A DNA stretch of 64,000 bases from Massilia arenae (GCF_008014745.1 NZ_VPFD01000015.1:62001-126000); one strand, 5' to 3'; positions 27,172-36,604 are shown, counted from the first letter of the stretch. A program made the numbers and translations. The notes: generated by a model from the letters alone, not told the origin.

Positions 27172-29599
27172 GGGCAGGCGCCGCCTCCAGCGGTTCGATC
27201 ACCGGTTCGACCGGTTCGACCGGTTCGGGCGGCGGCGCCACCGGCATCACCTCGGGGCCACCTTCCGGCACGATTTCCTGCGCTTCGTCCATGAAGATCT
27301 CTTCCGGCTCCTCTTCCACCACGTAGCGGCGCGGCTCCGGCGCGCGCCAGCCGGGCAAGGTGGCCTTGGCGTCCAGACTGCCGCCATCGAAGGCGCCGCG
27401 GAAGAAGTCGCCCACCACCAGCGCGGCATTGTGTCCGCCCTGCCCCCAATAGCTGCTGCGGATGGTGACCCGGTTGTCGTTGAAGCCGACCCAGGCCCCA
27501 GCGACCAGGTTCGGGTGCATCATGATGAACCAGCCATCCTGGTTGTTCTGGCTGGTGCCGGTCTTGGCCGCCAGGTCGCCGCGGATGCCGAAGCGGTTGC
27601 GCACGCCATTGCCGGTGCCGCGGGTGACGACGCCGCGCAGCATGTCGATCAGGGCCTCGGCCGACTCGCGCGACATCGCGCGCTCGGGCTGGCCGACGCC
27701 GAAATCGGCGATCACATTACCCTCGCGGTCCTCGATGGTGCGGACAAAAATCGGCTTGTGGTATTCGCCCAGAGCCGCGATGGTGGCATAGCTGCTCACC
27801 ATCTCTAGCAGGGTGACCGGGCTGGTGCCCAGGGCCAGCGAAGGCACGGCTTCCAGCCGGCTCTGGCGAATACCCAGGCCCTGCGCCAGGCGCACGATGG
27901 GCTCGATGCCGACTTCCTGGCTCACCTGGGCGGTGATCGTGTTCTTCGAGAACACCAGGCCGTCGCGCATCGGCATCGAGCGGCCGCTATTGCCGTCCAT
28001 GTCGGTCGGTTTCCACACCTCGCCGTGGTCGCCCTTGAATTCGAGGACCACGTCGCGGTAGGCCTGGTCGGGCGGAATGCCGCGCTCGAGCGCCGCGCCA
28101 TAGACGAAGGGCTTGAAGGTCGATCCCGGCTGGCGCGCGGCCTGGGCCACGTGGTCGTACTGGTCGCGCTCGAAATCGCGGCTGCCGACCCAGGCCTTGA
28201 CCTCGCCGCTGGCCGGGTCGACCGCGACGAAGCCCGCCTCCAGGCGCGACTTGGCGGCCTTGAGCTCATTCATGAAGCCGCGGTCGGCCTTCAGGCGCTT
28301 GAGCGCGGCCGCCGGCTCTTCGCCCTCCTCGACCGCGTTGCGGTAGGCGCCGCTCTCGCGCACGAAGGCGTCCAGCGCGCGCGCATTGGTGATCCAGTAG
28401 TAGGAGAATGGATCGATGTTGGGGCGGATCGAGGTATAGGTGGCGGTGGCGGTCGAACGGGGGACGTTGGGATTGGCCCATTCGACGTCGGCGATCGCCT
28501 GCAGGATGTCGGCCTGGCGCCGCACCGCGCGTTCGGCCGCCGCCTGCAGTTCCGGGTCGAGCGTGGTGCGCACCACCAGGCCGTCGAGCTGCAGGTTGTA
28601 GTCGTTCTCGTCGGCCCAGTCGAGCAGCCACTTGCGCACGTGGTGGGTGAAATGGTCGTCCTTGCCGCTGCGGTCCGGCAGCCGCGCGAAGCGCAGGCGC
28701 ACCGGACGCTTGACCAGCTGCGCATACCGCTTGTCATCGAAGGCGCCGTGCTTGCGCATCTGGCCCAGCACCACGTTGCGGCGCGACAGCGAGCGCTCGG
28801 GATTGGCGACGGGGTTGTAATAGTGGGTACCCTTGAGCATGCCGACCAGGGTCGCCGACTCCAGTACGTCGAGCTTCTGCGCCGGCTTGCCGAAGTAGGT
28901 GCGCGCCGCCATCTCGATGCCGTAGGCGTTGTACAGGAAAGGCACCGTGTTCAGGTAGGCTTCCAGGATCTGCGTCTTGCTGTAGGTGTTCTCGATCTTG
29001 ATCGCGGTGATCAGTTCCTTCATCTTGCGGTTGATGCTGCGCGCACGGCCGATCTCTTGCGGAAACATATTGCGCGCCAGCTGCTGGGTGATGGTCGAGC
29101 CGCCCTGCGGGTCGCCCTTGATGCTGGCCCAGAGCGCGCCGGCCACGCGCTTGAAGTCGACGCCGTGGTGCTGGTAGAAGCGGTGATCCTCGGTCGAGAT
29201 CAGCGCCTCGACCACGTGCGGCGACACCTGCGACAGCTTGACGCGTTCCTGCAGGCCCTTTTCGAAGGTGCCTAGCGGGCGGCCGCCGGCGTCCAGGATC
29301 ACGGTCGGGCGCGAGCGGCTGACCTGTTCCAGGTCGTCGATGCCGGGGGTGAACGGGATCAGGATCAGCAGCCAGGCCAGGATTGCCATCAGGCCGGCCG
29401 CCATGCTCCACAGTGCGATCAGGGCCAGCTTGACCGGCAGCGGCCGGCCGTGCAGGCGCGACTGAGCGCCGGATTTGAGCGCGCCAGCCCGGGTCGAGGC
29501 GCCGGCGAGCAGGCGCCGGGAGACCTGCTTGATGCGTTGCTGCACGGTTGGCGCGGTGTCCGCGGTGTCCGTGTTCTCGTTGTCCTGTTGTTGGTCCAC
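27128..29599 (-). CDS. mrcA: class A penicillin-binding protein 1A, transglycosylase/transpeptidase
   Basis: 823 residues, slightly shorter than the E. coli enzyme (about 850). A cytosolic N-terminus and one membrane helix (about 60-82) precede a glycosyltransferase-51 domain with EDHRFYQHHGVD and GGSTITQQLARNMF. The transpeptidase domain has the nucleophile STFKPF, SKN in VFSKNTITA, and KTGTS. The tail is Pro/Glu/Val-rich with a short repeat. It polymerises and cross-links peptidoglycan. A sizeable insertion between the domains (about 370-450) matches PBP1A rather than 1B. Monocistronic. Confidence 0.95.
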   Translation of the reverse strand: MDQQQDNENTDTADTAPTVQQRIKQVSRRLLAGASTRAGALKSGAQSRLHGRPLPVKLALIALWSMAAGLMAILAWLLILIPFTPGIDDLEQVSRSRPTVILDAGGRPLGTFEKGLQERVKLSQVSPHVVEALISTEDHRFYQHHGVDFKRVAGALWASIKGDPQGGSTITQQLARNMFPQEIGRARSINRKMKELITAIKIENTYSKTQILEAYLNTVPFLYNAYGIEMAARTYFGKPAQKLDVLESATLVGMLKGTHYYNPVANPERSLSRRNVVLGQMRKHGAFDDKRYAQLVKRPVRLRFARLPDRSGKDDHFTHHVRKWLLDWADENDYNLQLDGLVVRTTLDPELQAAAERAVRRQADILQAIADVEWANPNVPRSTATATYTSIRPNIDPFSYYWITNARALDAFVRESGAYRNAVEEGEEPAAALKRLKADRGFMNELKAAKSRLEAGFVAVDPASGEVKAWVGSRDFERDQYDHVAQAARQPGSTFKPFVYGAALERGIPPDQAYRDVVLEFKGDHGEVWKPTDMDGNSGRSMPMRDGLVFSKNTITAQVSQEVGIEPIVRLAQGLGIRQSRLEAVPSLALGTSPVTLLEMVSSYATIAALGEYHKPIFVRTIEDREGNVIADFGVGQPERAMSRESAEALIDMLRGVVTRGTGNGVRNRFGIRGDLAAKTGTSQNNQDGWFIMMHPNLVAGAWVGFNDNRVTIRSSYWGQGGHNAALVVGDFFRGAFDGGSLDAKATLPGWRAPEPRRYVVEEEPEEIFMDEAQEIVPEGGPEVMPVAPPPEPVEPVEPVIEPLEAAPAPSAPPTGFPTPSEL
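27202..27228 (-). repeat. three 9-bp tandem repeats in the PBP1A tail
   Basis: Three in-frame CCGGTTCGA-type units (third ends in G) encode the EPVEPVEPV stretch. They change length in multiples of three residues, so slippage would not break the frame. Confidence 0.7.
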
Positions 29600-29690
29600 T
29601 CGCTCTACCTGCCCTGATCAAAGTAACAATGTGGCGCAAGTATAGCCGACCGTGACGGCCGCCACGGCACGGGATGGGATGTGCAGCATG

Positions 29691-32504
29691 TCAGGCGGTG
29701 CTAGCCGCCGGCTCCACCCGCCCGGCGCGCAGCAGCGCCTCGACCCGTGTGGCCGTCTGCGGACGGCTGTAGACGTGGCCCTGCACTTCGTCGCAGCCGC
29801 AGCCGCGCAGGTAGTCGAGCTGCTCGATCGTCTCGACCCCTTCGGCGATCACCTGCATGCGCAGGCCGTGGGCCAGCGAGATGATGGCGTCGACCAGTGC
29901 CGCGCCGTCCGGGTTGCCCACGATGTCCTGCACGAAGGAGCGGTCGATCTTGAGCACGTCGACGGGCAGGCGCTTGAGGTATTGCAGGCTTGAGTATCCA
30001 GTACCGAAGTCGTCGATGGACAGCTTGACACCCATGCGCTTCAGGCATTCCATGGTGCGGATGGCGGCGTCCGCGTCGGCCATCATCATGCTCTCGGTGA
30101 GCTCGATCTCGAGCGAGCCCGGCGCCAGGCCGGTCTCGCGCAGCACCTGGGCTACGGTGTCGACCAGGTCGGGCTCGGCGAACTGGCGCGCCGACAGGTT
30201 GACCGCGATGCGCAGCGGCCCCAGGCCGGCGCGCTGCCAGCGCCGATTCTGGCGGCAGGCGGTGCGCAGCACCCAGGCGCCGATCGGGACGATCAGGCCG
30301 GTCTCTTCGGCCAGCGCGATGAAGCGGTCGGGCCGCACCGTACCCAGCAAGGGATGGCGCCAGCGGATCAACGCCTCGTTGCCGACCACGCAGCCGGTGG
30401 CCAGGTCGACCTGCGGCTGGAAATGCAGCTCGAACTGGTCGTCCTGCAGCGCATGGCGCAGCGCGCTCTCCAGGGCCAGGCGGTCGAAGGCCTGGGCATT
30501 CATGTGCGGCGCATAGAACTGCACGCCGTTGCGGCCGATGGACTTGGCGCGGTACATCGCGATCTCGGCGTGCTTGACCAGGTTGTCGGCGTCCAGCCCG
30601 TCGGCCGGGAATGCGGCCACGCCGGCGCTGCAGCTGAGCACCAGGCGCTGGCCGGCCAGGTGGATCGGTTCGGCGACCGCCTCGCGCACCTGCTGGATGC
30701 GGGCCGCGGCCTGGCGTTCGTCGGCCACGCCGACCAGTACCAGTACGAAGTCGTCGCCGCCGACCCGGGCCGCGGTGTCCACCGGCCGCAGTGCACCGTT
30801 GATACGTGCGGCCAGCATGCGCAGCGCCTCGTCGCCGGCGCGCCGGCCGAGTGTGTCGTTGATCAGCTTGAAGTGGTCGAAATCGAGCAGCACGGTCCAT
30901 ACCGGCATGCCGCCGGCATTGGCGATGGCGCGCTCGATACGGTCGGACAGCAAGGACCGGTTGGCCAGCCCCGTGAGCGTGTCGTAGTGGGCATGGCGTT
31001 CGAGTTCGGCCTCGTAGCGCTTGGCGGTGGTGACGTCGTAGACGGTGACCACGAAATGCCCGGCCTTGCCGTCGGCGCGGCGCACCGGCGCCACGTAGAC
31101 GTCGCTGATCAGCTCCACTCCGTCGCGGGTGTGGGCCGTGACCAGGGCGTGCTCCTCGCGCTGCCCGTGCAGGGCGCGGCGCAGCTCTTCCACTGCCGGC
31201 TGGTCGGCATCCAGGCCGGCGAGCAGCTTGAGGGGCTGGCCGGCCAGCTCGCGCGCCGGATAGCCGAAGGTGCGTTCGCAGGCCGGGTTGGCGTATTCGA
31301 TCGGGTAGCCCGGCTGCTCGGCGTCGACCAGCAGGATTGGATTGGCGCTCGCTTCCATCGCGCGTTCGTACAGCCGCAGCGAGCCGGTAGCGCGCTCAAG
31401 GGCCGCGGTGCGCTGCTCGACCAGGGCCTCGATGCGGCGCGTGCGCGCCACCCGCTGCTGCACCAGGCCGGCGGCGGCGAAACTCAGGATCAGCCCCAGC
31501 ACCATCGCCACAAGCTCGGCCATGTGGGCGCCCAGGGCCGGCGGCTGTTCCTCGACCACTACCTGCCACGGACTGCCGGCAATCTCGAACTCTTCCACGT
31601 GGCGCAGGTTCATGCCGTCCAGCAGGCGCTCCCACCAGCCCTCGGGTTTGGCCAGGCTGCCGTGCTGGTAGGCGGTGACCACGTTGCCGAGGGCGTCGGG
31701 GCCGCGCAGCGACAGCGCGAAAGTGTCGTCGTCGAGCAGGCGCACCGCCTCCAGGGTGCCGCCCACCAGCTGGGCGACGTCGATCACCACCTCGGTGGCG
31801 CCGACCACGGCCGCGCGCCGCTCCGGGGTCGCCAAAGGCTGGGTGCCGGGCCGGTAGACCGGCAGGATGATCAGGATCCCGTGGCGGGCGCCACCACCCT
31901 GCAGCAGGGTGATAATGGGACTGGCGGCCGGCTCGCCGGTGTCGATCGCCCGCTGGGTATCGACCCGCTGCGGCGGGTTGGACCAGGCATCGTAGCCGAA
32001 AGCCACCTCATTGCCGACGATCGGCGCCACGTAGTCGTTGACCAGGTAGCGCCAGCGCACGCCGGCCCGGGTGAGGGCCGGCTCGCCGGTCTTGATGCGT
32101 TCACGGATCTCGAAGCCCGGCCAGAACGCGCGCCGCCGGGCCTCGAAGGCGGCGCGTTCGGCGTCGCCCACGAAGCGCTGGAAGATCATCGCCTGCATAT
32201 AGCCGTGGCGCGCCACCAGCGGCTGGGCGAAGGCGTCGAACTCTGCGCGCGTGATGTCGCTCGAGGCGCGGAAGAACAGGTTGACGGCGCGCGCGGCGTC
32301 GGTGGCCTCGGCGAAGGCGCGGGTCACGGCCGCGACCCGCACCACGGCGCGCTGGTCGAACTCGGCCTGGGCGCGGTCGTATTCCATCTTGCGCACCGCG
32401 CCGCACAGCAGCGAGGTGAGCACGAGGCCGAGCAGACAGGTGCCCACCGCGGCCCGGGACAGGCCGCGCTCCGGGACACCAGGGCTGGCGGATGCGCTTC
32501 GCAT
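29691..32504 (-). CDS. CHASE-PAS-GGDEF-EAL membrane c-di-GMP signalling protein
   Basis: 937 residues. A membrane helix (about 18-36), a periplasmic CHASE-type sensor (about 70-300), a second helix (about 328-350), a PAS domain (about 378-500), then GGDEF and EAL. The GGDEF site is GGDDF at 582-586 instead of GG[DE]EF, so cyclase activity is doubtful. The EAL site is intact: NEALIRW at 709-715, then ELTES, DDFGTGYSSL, LKIDRSFV and AEGVE. Most likely a c-di-GMP phosphodiesterase controlled by an external ligand, possibly with regulatory GTP binding to the GGDEF part. Divergent from a MarR gene. Confidence 0.92.
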   Translation of the reverse strand: MRSASASPGVPERGLSRAAVGTCLLGLVLTSLLCGAVRKMEYDRAQAEFDQRAVVRVAAVTRAFAEATDAARAVNLFFRASSDITRAEFDAFAQPLVARHGYMQAMIFQRFVGDAERAAFEARRRAFWPGFEIRERIKTGEPALTRAGVRWRYLVNDYVAPIVGNEVAFGYDAWSNPPQRVDTQRAIDTGEPAASPIITLLQGGGARHGILIILPVYRPGTQPLATPERRAAVVGATEVVIDVAQLVGGTLEAVRLLDDDTFALSLRGPDALGNVVTAYQHGSLAKPEGWWERLLDGMNLRHVEEFEIAGSPWQVVVEEQPPALGAHMAELVAMVLGLILSFAAAGLVQQRVARTRRIEALVEQRTAALERATGSLRLYERAMEASANPILLVDAEQPGYPIEYANPACERTFGYPARELAGQPLKLLAGLDADQPAVEELRRALHGQREEHALVTAHTRDGVELISDVYVAPVRRADGKAGHFVVTVYDVTTAKRYEAELERHAHYDTLTGLANRSLLSDRIERAIANAGGMPVWTVLLDFDHFKLINDTLGRRAGDEALRMLAARINGALRPVDTAARVGGDDFVLVLVGVADERQAAARIQQVREAVAEPIHLAGQRLVLSCSAGVAAFPADGLDADNLVKHAEIAMYRAKSIGRNGVQFYAPHMNAQAFDRLALESALRHALQDDQFELHFQPQVDLATGCVVGNEALIRWRHPLLGTVRPDRFIALAEETGLIVPIGAWVLRTACRQNRRWQRAGLGPLRIAVNLSARQFAEPDLVDTVAQVLRETGLAPGSLEIELTESMMMADADAAIRTMECLKRMGVKLSIDDFGTGYSSLQYLKRLPVDVLKIDRSFVQDIVGNPDGAALVDAIISLAHGLRMQVIAEGVETIEQLDYLRGCGCDEVQGHVYSRPQTATRVEALLRAGRVEPAASTA

Positions 32505-32609
32505 GAATCGATGCTAGCGCAGAACGGAGCGTTCGGGGGACTTTCGCATGCCAAGAAAAAGCGCGCTGCCCGGCCCCGCTTTGCGAGCTGTTGCATTATC
32601 ATCTCGCCC

Positions 32610-33110
32610 ATGTCCTCCGAAGCCCCACCCGCACCGTTGATCCTGCCAGCAGACGCCCCGCCCCAGCGCGTGCTGCGCCAGTTTCGTATCGTCTTCAATG
32701 CCGTCAAGACACATTTTCGCCAGCTCGAGCGCGACTCGGGCCTGGGCGGGGCCCAGGTCTGGGCGCTGTCGGTGATCGAGAGCCAGCCCGGCATCGGCGC
32801 CACCAGCCTGGGGCGCGCCATGGACATCCACCAGTCGACCGCCAGCAACCTGGTGCGTGGCCTGGTCGAGCGTGGCTACGTGGCGGCGGCGCGCGAAGGC
32901 GCGGACCGGCGCAACGTCGCACTGCGTGTCTTGCCAGCCGGCCAGGAAGTGCTGCGCCGGGTTCCCGGGCCGGCGGCCGGTGTCTTGCCCAGCGCACTGG
33001 GCACGCTGGATGAAGCCACCCTGCTACGCCTGGAACAGGACTTGGCAACGCTGATCGCCCGCCTGGATGCGGATGAGTCGGCAGGCAAGATCCCTCTGAG
33101 CCACTCCTGA
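32610..33110 (+). CDS. MarR family transcriptional regulator
   Basis: 166 residues from MSSEAPPAPL. The winged-helix core is visible: GAQVWALSVIESQPGI, then the helix-turn-helix ATSLGRAMDIHQSTASNLVRGLVERGYV and the wing AREGADRRNVALRVL. It has a Pro-rich N-terminal extension and no obvious ligand motif. The frame is open far upstream, but that is antisense to the CHASE-GGDEF-EAL gene. Divergent from that gene with a 105-base gap and convergent with YbdK. Confidence 0.88.
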   Translation: MSSEAPPAPLILPADAPPQRVLRQFRIVFNAVKTHFRQLERDSGLGGAQVWALSVIESQPGIGATSLGRAMDIHQSTASNLVRGLVERGYVAAAREGADRRNVALRVLPAGQEVLRRVPGPAAGVLPSALGTLDEATLLRLEQDLATLIARLDADESAGKIPLSHS

Positions 33111-33113
33111 GGT

Positions 33114-34235
33114 TTACACCTCGCCGCGGAATTTCCCCAGGGCGAGATTTACCATCGCCTCCACACTGCCCTCGTGTTCGTGCACGATGCGCAGCTGTTC
33201 GGCATCGCCGACTGCCTTCGTCACATGGGACAGATGGGTCAGCGCGGCGCCCGAGCCGAGCCGCTCGGCATGCGGCGCGATACGCGCCAGGGTGGCCAGG
33301 ATATCGTCGCGCAGGCTGACTTGCTGGTGTTCCTGCGGCAGCACGATATTGCCATCGAGACCGAAGCGGCAGGCCTGGAAACGGTTGTAGTTGTAGACCA
33401 GGTAATCGTCTTCCCGCGGCGGCGCTTCGTTGCCCGCCAGCAGATAGCTACACAGAGCCTGCAGGTAGGCCGCCAGCGCTGCGGCGTGCTCGACCGTGAG
33501 CGGGGTGTCGCAGACGCGCAGCTCGATGGTGCCGTATTCGGGCTTGGGGCGCAAATCCCAATAAAAGTCCTTCATGCTGCGCACGATGCCGGTGTCTTCC
33601 ATGCGCTTGAAGTAATCGCGCTCGAAGTCTTCCCATTTCAGCAGGAACGGCGCGCGGCCCGACAGCGGGAAGGCGAACACCGAATTTAGGCGCGAGGAAT
33701 GGAACTGGGTGTCGCTGCCCTGCAGGAAGGGCGACGAAGCCGACAGCGCAATGAAGTGCGGGATGTAGCGGTTCAGTGCATGCAGCAGGTACAGGGCATT
33801 GTCGCCGCTGCCGCAGCCGATGTGCACGTGCTGGCCGAATACGGTGAACTGCTTGGCCAGATAGCCGTACAGCGCCGACACCTCGCGAAAACGCGGCTTT
33901 TCATAGATGCGGCGCTCGGTCCACTGCTGGAACGGATGGGTGCCGCCGCCGCACACGCCCACGTTCAGGCGGTCGCCGGCGCGCAGCAGGGTGTCGCGGA
34001 TCAGGCGTAGCTCGTCCACCAGCGGCGCGTAGCCGGTATGGATGCTGCTGTTAATCTCGATCATGCTCTCGGTGATCTCGGGCGTGACGGCGCCGGGGAA
34101 AGGCGCGCGCGCCAGCAGATCGAGCATGTCCGGCGAGGCCGGGGCCAAGTCGAAATCCGACAGGCCGACGAGCTGCAACTCCAGCTCGACGCCCATGGTC
34201 AGCGGTTCCGAGCGCGAAAACTCAGGCAGCGGCAT
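33114..34235 (-). CDS. ybdK: YbdK family carboxylate-amine ligase (GCS2-like)
   Basis: 373 residues from MPLPEFSRSE, matching the 372-residue E. coli YbdK; GGAGG stands six bases upstream. Family marks are MGVELELQLVG (metal-binding Glu residues), EITESMIEINSS, GGGTHPF, GQHVHIGC and the C-terminal ELRVCDTPLTVEHAAAL region. Members ligate glutamate and cysteine weakly in vitro; the natural product is unsettled. The first bases overlap the stop of the antiporter gene, so the two are co-transcribed. Confidence 0.9.
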   Translation of the reverse strand: MPLPEFSRSEPLTMGVELELQLVGLSDFDLAPASPDMLDLLARAPFPGAVTPEITESMIEINSSIHTGYAPLVDELRLIRDTLLRAGDRLNVGVCGGGTHPFQQWTERRIYEKPRFREVSALYGYLAKQFTVFGQHVHIGCGSGDNALYLLHALNRYIPHFIALSASSPFLQGSDTQFHSSRLNSVFAFPLSGRAPFLLKWEDFERDYFKRMEDTGIVRSMKDFYWDLRPKPEYGTIELRVCDTPLTVEHAAALAAYLQALCSYLLAGNEAPPREDDYLVYNYNRFQACRFGLDGNIVLPQEHQQVSLRDDILATLARIAPHAERLGSGAALTHLSHVTKAVGDAEQLRIVHEHEGSVEAMVNLALGKFRGEV

Positions 34236-35451
34236 CCTTGTCCTCCTTGACGACATTCTTGTATTTGGCTAAACCCGACTCGCGCGCGCCGGTCAGCGCG
34301 ATCTGGGTCAGGATCGGCGCCAGCACTTCCAGGATCATGGCCATCGCGGCCAATGGCGCCAGGGGTGTGAGGGTGTCGAACAGGTCGACGCCCGAGCGCC
34401 GGGTCTGCTCGATCAGGATGATGGCAAACACCGTCAGCGGCATGATCGCAACACCAGTCAGGGCGCCCTTGCGCGCCGAGATGCCCGACACCCGCGCGGT
34501 GGCGGTGCACACCGCTACTTTCACCAAGGCGCGCACCAGCAGCAGCAACAGGCCGAGCATCAGGCCTTCGGCGGTCGGCTGCCAGGCGATGGTGGTGGCC
34601 ACGAAGAAGAACAGCAGCACGGTGAGCAGGTCGCCCAGGGCGCCGAAGTTGCGTTGAGCCGGGCTCAGGGTGACGCGGCGGTGGCGCGCCACCAGGCCGA
34701 AGGTCAGCGCTGCCAGCACCGGCGACAGTTTCAGGACGTGGGTGATCGCCACCAGCAGGAACACGAAGACCGCGAACGTCAGGGTGGAATTGGAGCGCAC
34801 ATGGCTGGCCACGCGCTGCCACAGCGGCAGCAGCCAGCCCAGCGCAGCGCCCAGGCCGCTCGATGCCGCCAGCACCACCAGGCCGGTCCAGCTGGCGTGG
34901 ACCACGTCGCCCGAGGTCTGGAATACGCCGAAACCCACCGTCACGTTGAACACGAACACGGCCAGCACGCAGTTCAGGGCAGTCAGGTGCATGGCGCGTT
35001 CGGTCACCTGGCCGCCGCCGCCCTGCTCGTTGACGATGCGCAGCAGGCCGGCCGGCGAGCTGGCCATGGCCAGGGCCGCCAGCAGGCAGGCCGGCAGGAC
35101 GTCGAGGCCGCAGATGCGCGAGACGTAATACACCGCGGCCCAGGTCAGGCCGGCTTCGAGCACGGAGGTGAGCAGAAGCCAGGGATTGGTGCGCAGCCAG
35201 CGCAGGTTGATGCGGTAGCCGAGCTCGAACAGCATCAGGCCGAATCCAAGGTTAGCCAGCATCATGAAGTTGTCGGCCTGGGCCGGCGGCAGATAGCCGC
35301 TCGACAGGTTGCCGAACACGAAGCCGCACAAGCCATAGATGGAGATGCGCGGCACGTTGGCCCAGCGGTACAGTAGCTCGCCGGTCATCCAGGCCAGCGT
35401 CAGCGCCAGCGGCCAGGCCAGCGCATGCGTGAGTGAAAGCAGCTCGCTCAT
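34222..35451 (-). CDS. cation:proton antiporter of the CPA2/NhaP-like type
   Basis: 409 residues from MSELLSLTHA (GGAG upstream), with about 11-12 membrane helices. The ASSPAGLLRIVNEQGGGGQVTERAMHLTAL segment, the helix GLVVLAASSGLG, KLSPVLAALTFGL and ARKGALTGVAIMPLT fit the transmembrane domain of Na+/H+ or K+/H+ exchangers. There is no C-terminal TrkA domain. The 370-base upstream region contains competing hairpins and an intrinsic-terminator-like structure (see below), suggesting regulation in the leader. Ion specificity cannot be told. Confidence 0.85.
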   Translation of the reverse strand: MSELLSLTHALAWPLALTLAWMTGELLYRWANVPRISIYGLCGFVFGNLSSGYLPPAQADNFMMLANLGFGLMLFELGYRINLRWLRTNPWLLLTSVLEAGLTWAAVYYVSRICGLDVLPACLLAALAMASSPAGLLRIVNEQGGGGQVTERAMHLTALNCVLAVFVFNVTVGFGVFQTSGDVVHASWTGLVVLAASSGLGAALGWLLPLWQRVASHVRSNSTLTFAVFVFLLVAITHVLKLSPVLAALTFGLVARHRRVTLSPAQRNFGALGDLLTVLLFFFVATTIAWQPTAEGLMLGLLLLLVRALVKVAVCTATARVSGISARKGALTGVAIMPLTVFAIILIEQTRRSGVDLFDTLTPLAPLAAMAMILEVLAPILTQIALTGARESGLAKYKNVVKEDKDAAA

Positions 35452-35568
35452 CCAATTCTCCGGTGGGACGCGCCGATCGGCGGCAGGGAGCCGCGCAGGC
35501 ACGATGGTCCGATTCGGCGCGGGGAGCACCAGACGCGGCAGATGGGGGAAACGCTACGCCGCGTGTCG

Positions 35569-35597
35569 AAAAATGCCCCCCGACGGATGCGGGGGGC
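35569..35597 (-). terminator. intrinsic-terminator-like hairpin in the antiporter leader
   Basis: Read on the minus strand: GCCCCCC stem (35597-35591), a 9-base loop, GGGGGGC (35581-35575), then A and five T. This is a rho-independent terminator in shape. The only minus-strand gene nearby is the antiporter, whose start lies 118 bases downstream, so it would stop transcripts before that gene, as an attenuator does. Confidence 0.55.
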
Positions 35598-35634
35598 GAA
35601 AAGAAACGGGGTGAGCCGCCTCATCGCTGATCGG

Positions 35635-35697
35635 GGCAACCGGACGCTGCCGGTTGCCACCCAGCTATACTGCACGAAAAATATAATCGTGGCAACC
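35635..35697 (-). promoter_or_regulatory. three mutually complementary arms upstream of the leader terminator
   Basis: GGCAACCGG at 35635-35643, CCGGTTGCC at 35650-35658 and GTGGCAACC at 35689-35697. The first two form a perfect 9-bp hairpin with a 6-base loop; the middle one extended by AC forms a perfect 9-bp stem with the third, 28 bases apart. The two pairings cannot coexist. If transcribed toward the antiporter they lie directly upstream of the terminator-like hairpin, the layout of a switching leader; alternatively they are operators for a DNA-binding protein. Confidence 0.45.
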
Positions 35698-35818
35698 CTA
35701 TTTGTGCGAATGTACAGACAGGCAATAGCTCACCCTACCCGTCCGTCATGAGGGAAATTCGTGTTCCCGACCGTCTATTGGTCAGCAGTGCGCACTATAC
35801 GTGCTCGAAAATATTAGC

Positions 35819-36604
35819 ATGTATGAAACACATGGAGGCGCTTTGGACTCGATACCGGGATGGCTGCAGGCAGGTGGCTGGGGATTGATGGCGGGCGCCG
35901 CCCTGCTCCTGGGCGCCTTCATCGGCGTGCGTTTCAAGGTTCCGCAGCGCTTGGTGGCGGCCATCATGGCCTTCGGCAGCGGGGTCCTGATCTCGGCGCT
36001 GTCGTTCGAACTCATGGACGAGGCGATCGACACCGGCGGCTTCGCCTCGACCGCGACCGGCTTCCTGCTCGGGGCCCTGTTCTACACGGTTGCCAACTGG
36101 TGGCTGGGGCACAAGGGAGCGCGCCACCGCAAGCGTGCCGGGCCACGCCCAGCGGCAGCGGCAAAGGACGCCAGCGGCGCGGCGCTGGCGGTCGGCGCCC
36201 TGCTCGACGGGATCCCGGAATCGATCGTGATCGGCCTGTCGCTATTGAAAGGCGAAGGGGTCAGCGTGGCGGTGGTGGCGGCGGTGTTCCTGTCCAACCT
36301 GCCCGAGGGCCTGTCCAGTGCGGCCGGGATGCGGCATGCCGGCCGCTCGCCGGCCCACATCTACGGTGTCTGGAGCGGCATCGCCGTGGCATCCGGGCTC
36401 GCTGCCCTGCTCGGCTATACGGTATTCCACCGCTTTCCTCCCGAGATGCTGGCGGCGACCACGGCGGTAGCCGCGGGCGGCGTGCTGGCGATGGTGGTCG
36501 ACACCATGATCCCGGAGGCCTTCGACGAAACCCACGACTTCGCCGGGCTGATCGTGGCCGCCGGATTCCTGGCCGCTTTCGCGCTCAGCAAGCTCGGCAG
36601 CTAA
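35819..36604 (+). CDS. ZIP family metal transporter
   Basis: About 260 residues with eight membrane helices. The metal-path motifs are visible: GALLDGIPESIVIGLSLL in the fourth helix and VFLSNLPEGLSSAAG in the fifth, without the usual His of HNLPEG. A start at ATG 35819 is given; a TTG at 35843 has a GGAGG four bases before it and is also possible. Substrate likely a divalent metal such as Zn or Fe. Divergent from the antiporter. Confidence 0.85.
   Translation: MYETHGGALDSIPGWLQAGGWGLMAGAALLLGAFIGVRFKVPQRLVAAIMAFGSGVLISALSFELMDEAIDTGGFASTATGFLLGALFYTVANWWLGHKGARHRKRAGPRPAAAAKDASGAALAVGALLDGIPESIVIGLSLLKGEGVSVAVVAAVFLSNLPEGLSSAAGMRHAGRSPAHIYGVWSGIAVASGLAALLGYTVFHRFPPEMLAATTAVAAGGVLAMVVDTMIPEAFDETHDFAGLIVAAGFLAAFALSKLGS

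Larger units (their letters stand above)
35452..35818. other. 367-base divergent region between antiporter and ZIP transporter genes
   Basis: No gene. It holds the structured leader described in the next two entries and, on the plus strand, a TATAAT at 35682-35687 that could serve the ZIP gene, without a good -35. A GGAGG at 35834 and ATG at 35819 belong to the ZIP gene. Confidence 0.6.

Noticed and set aside
30354..32580. Very long open frame on the plus strand opposite the CHASE-GGDEF-EAL gene
   Set aside because: An antisense shadow caused by high GC at third positions; composition is Arg/Gln/Gly/Ala-rich with no domain, and the opposite frame is a clear gene. Only its end (from 32610) is real, as the MarR gene.
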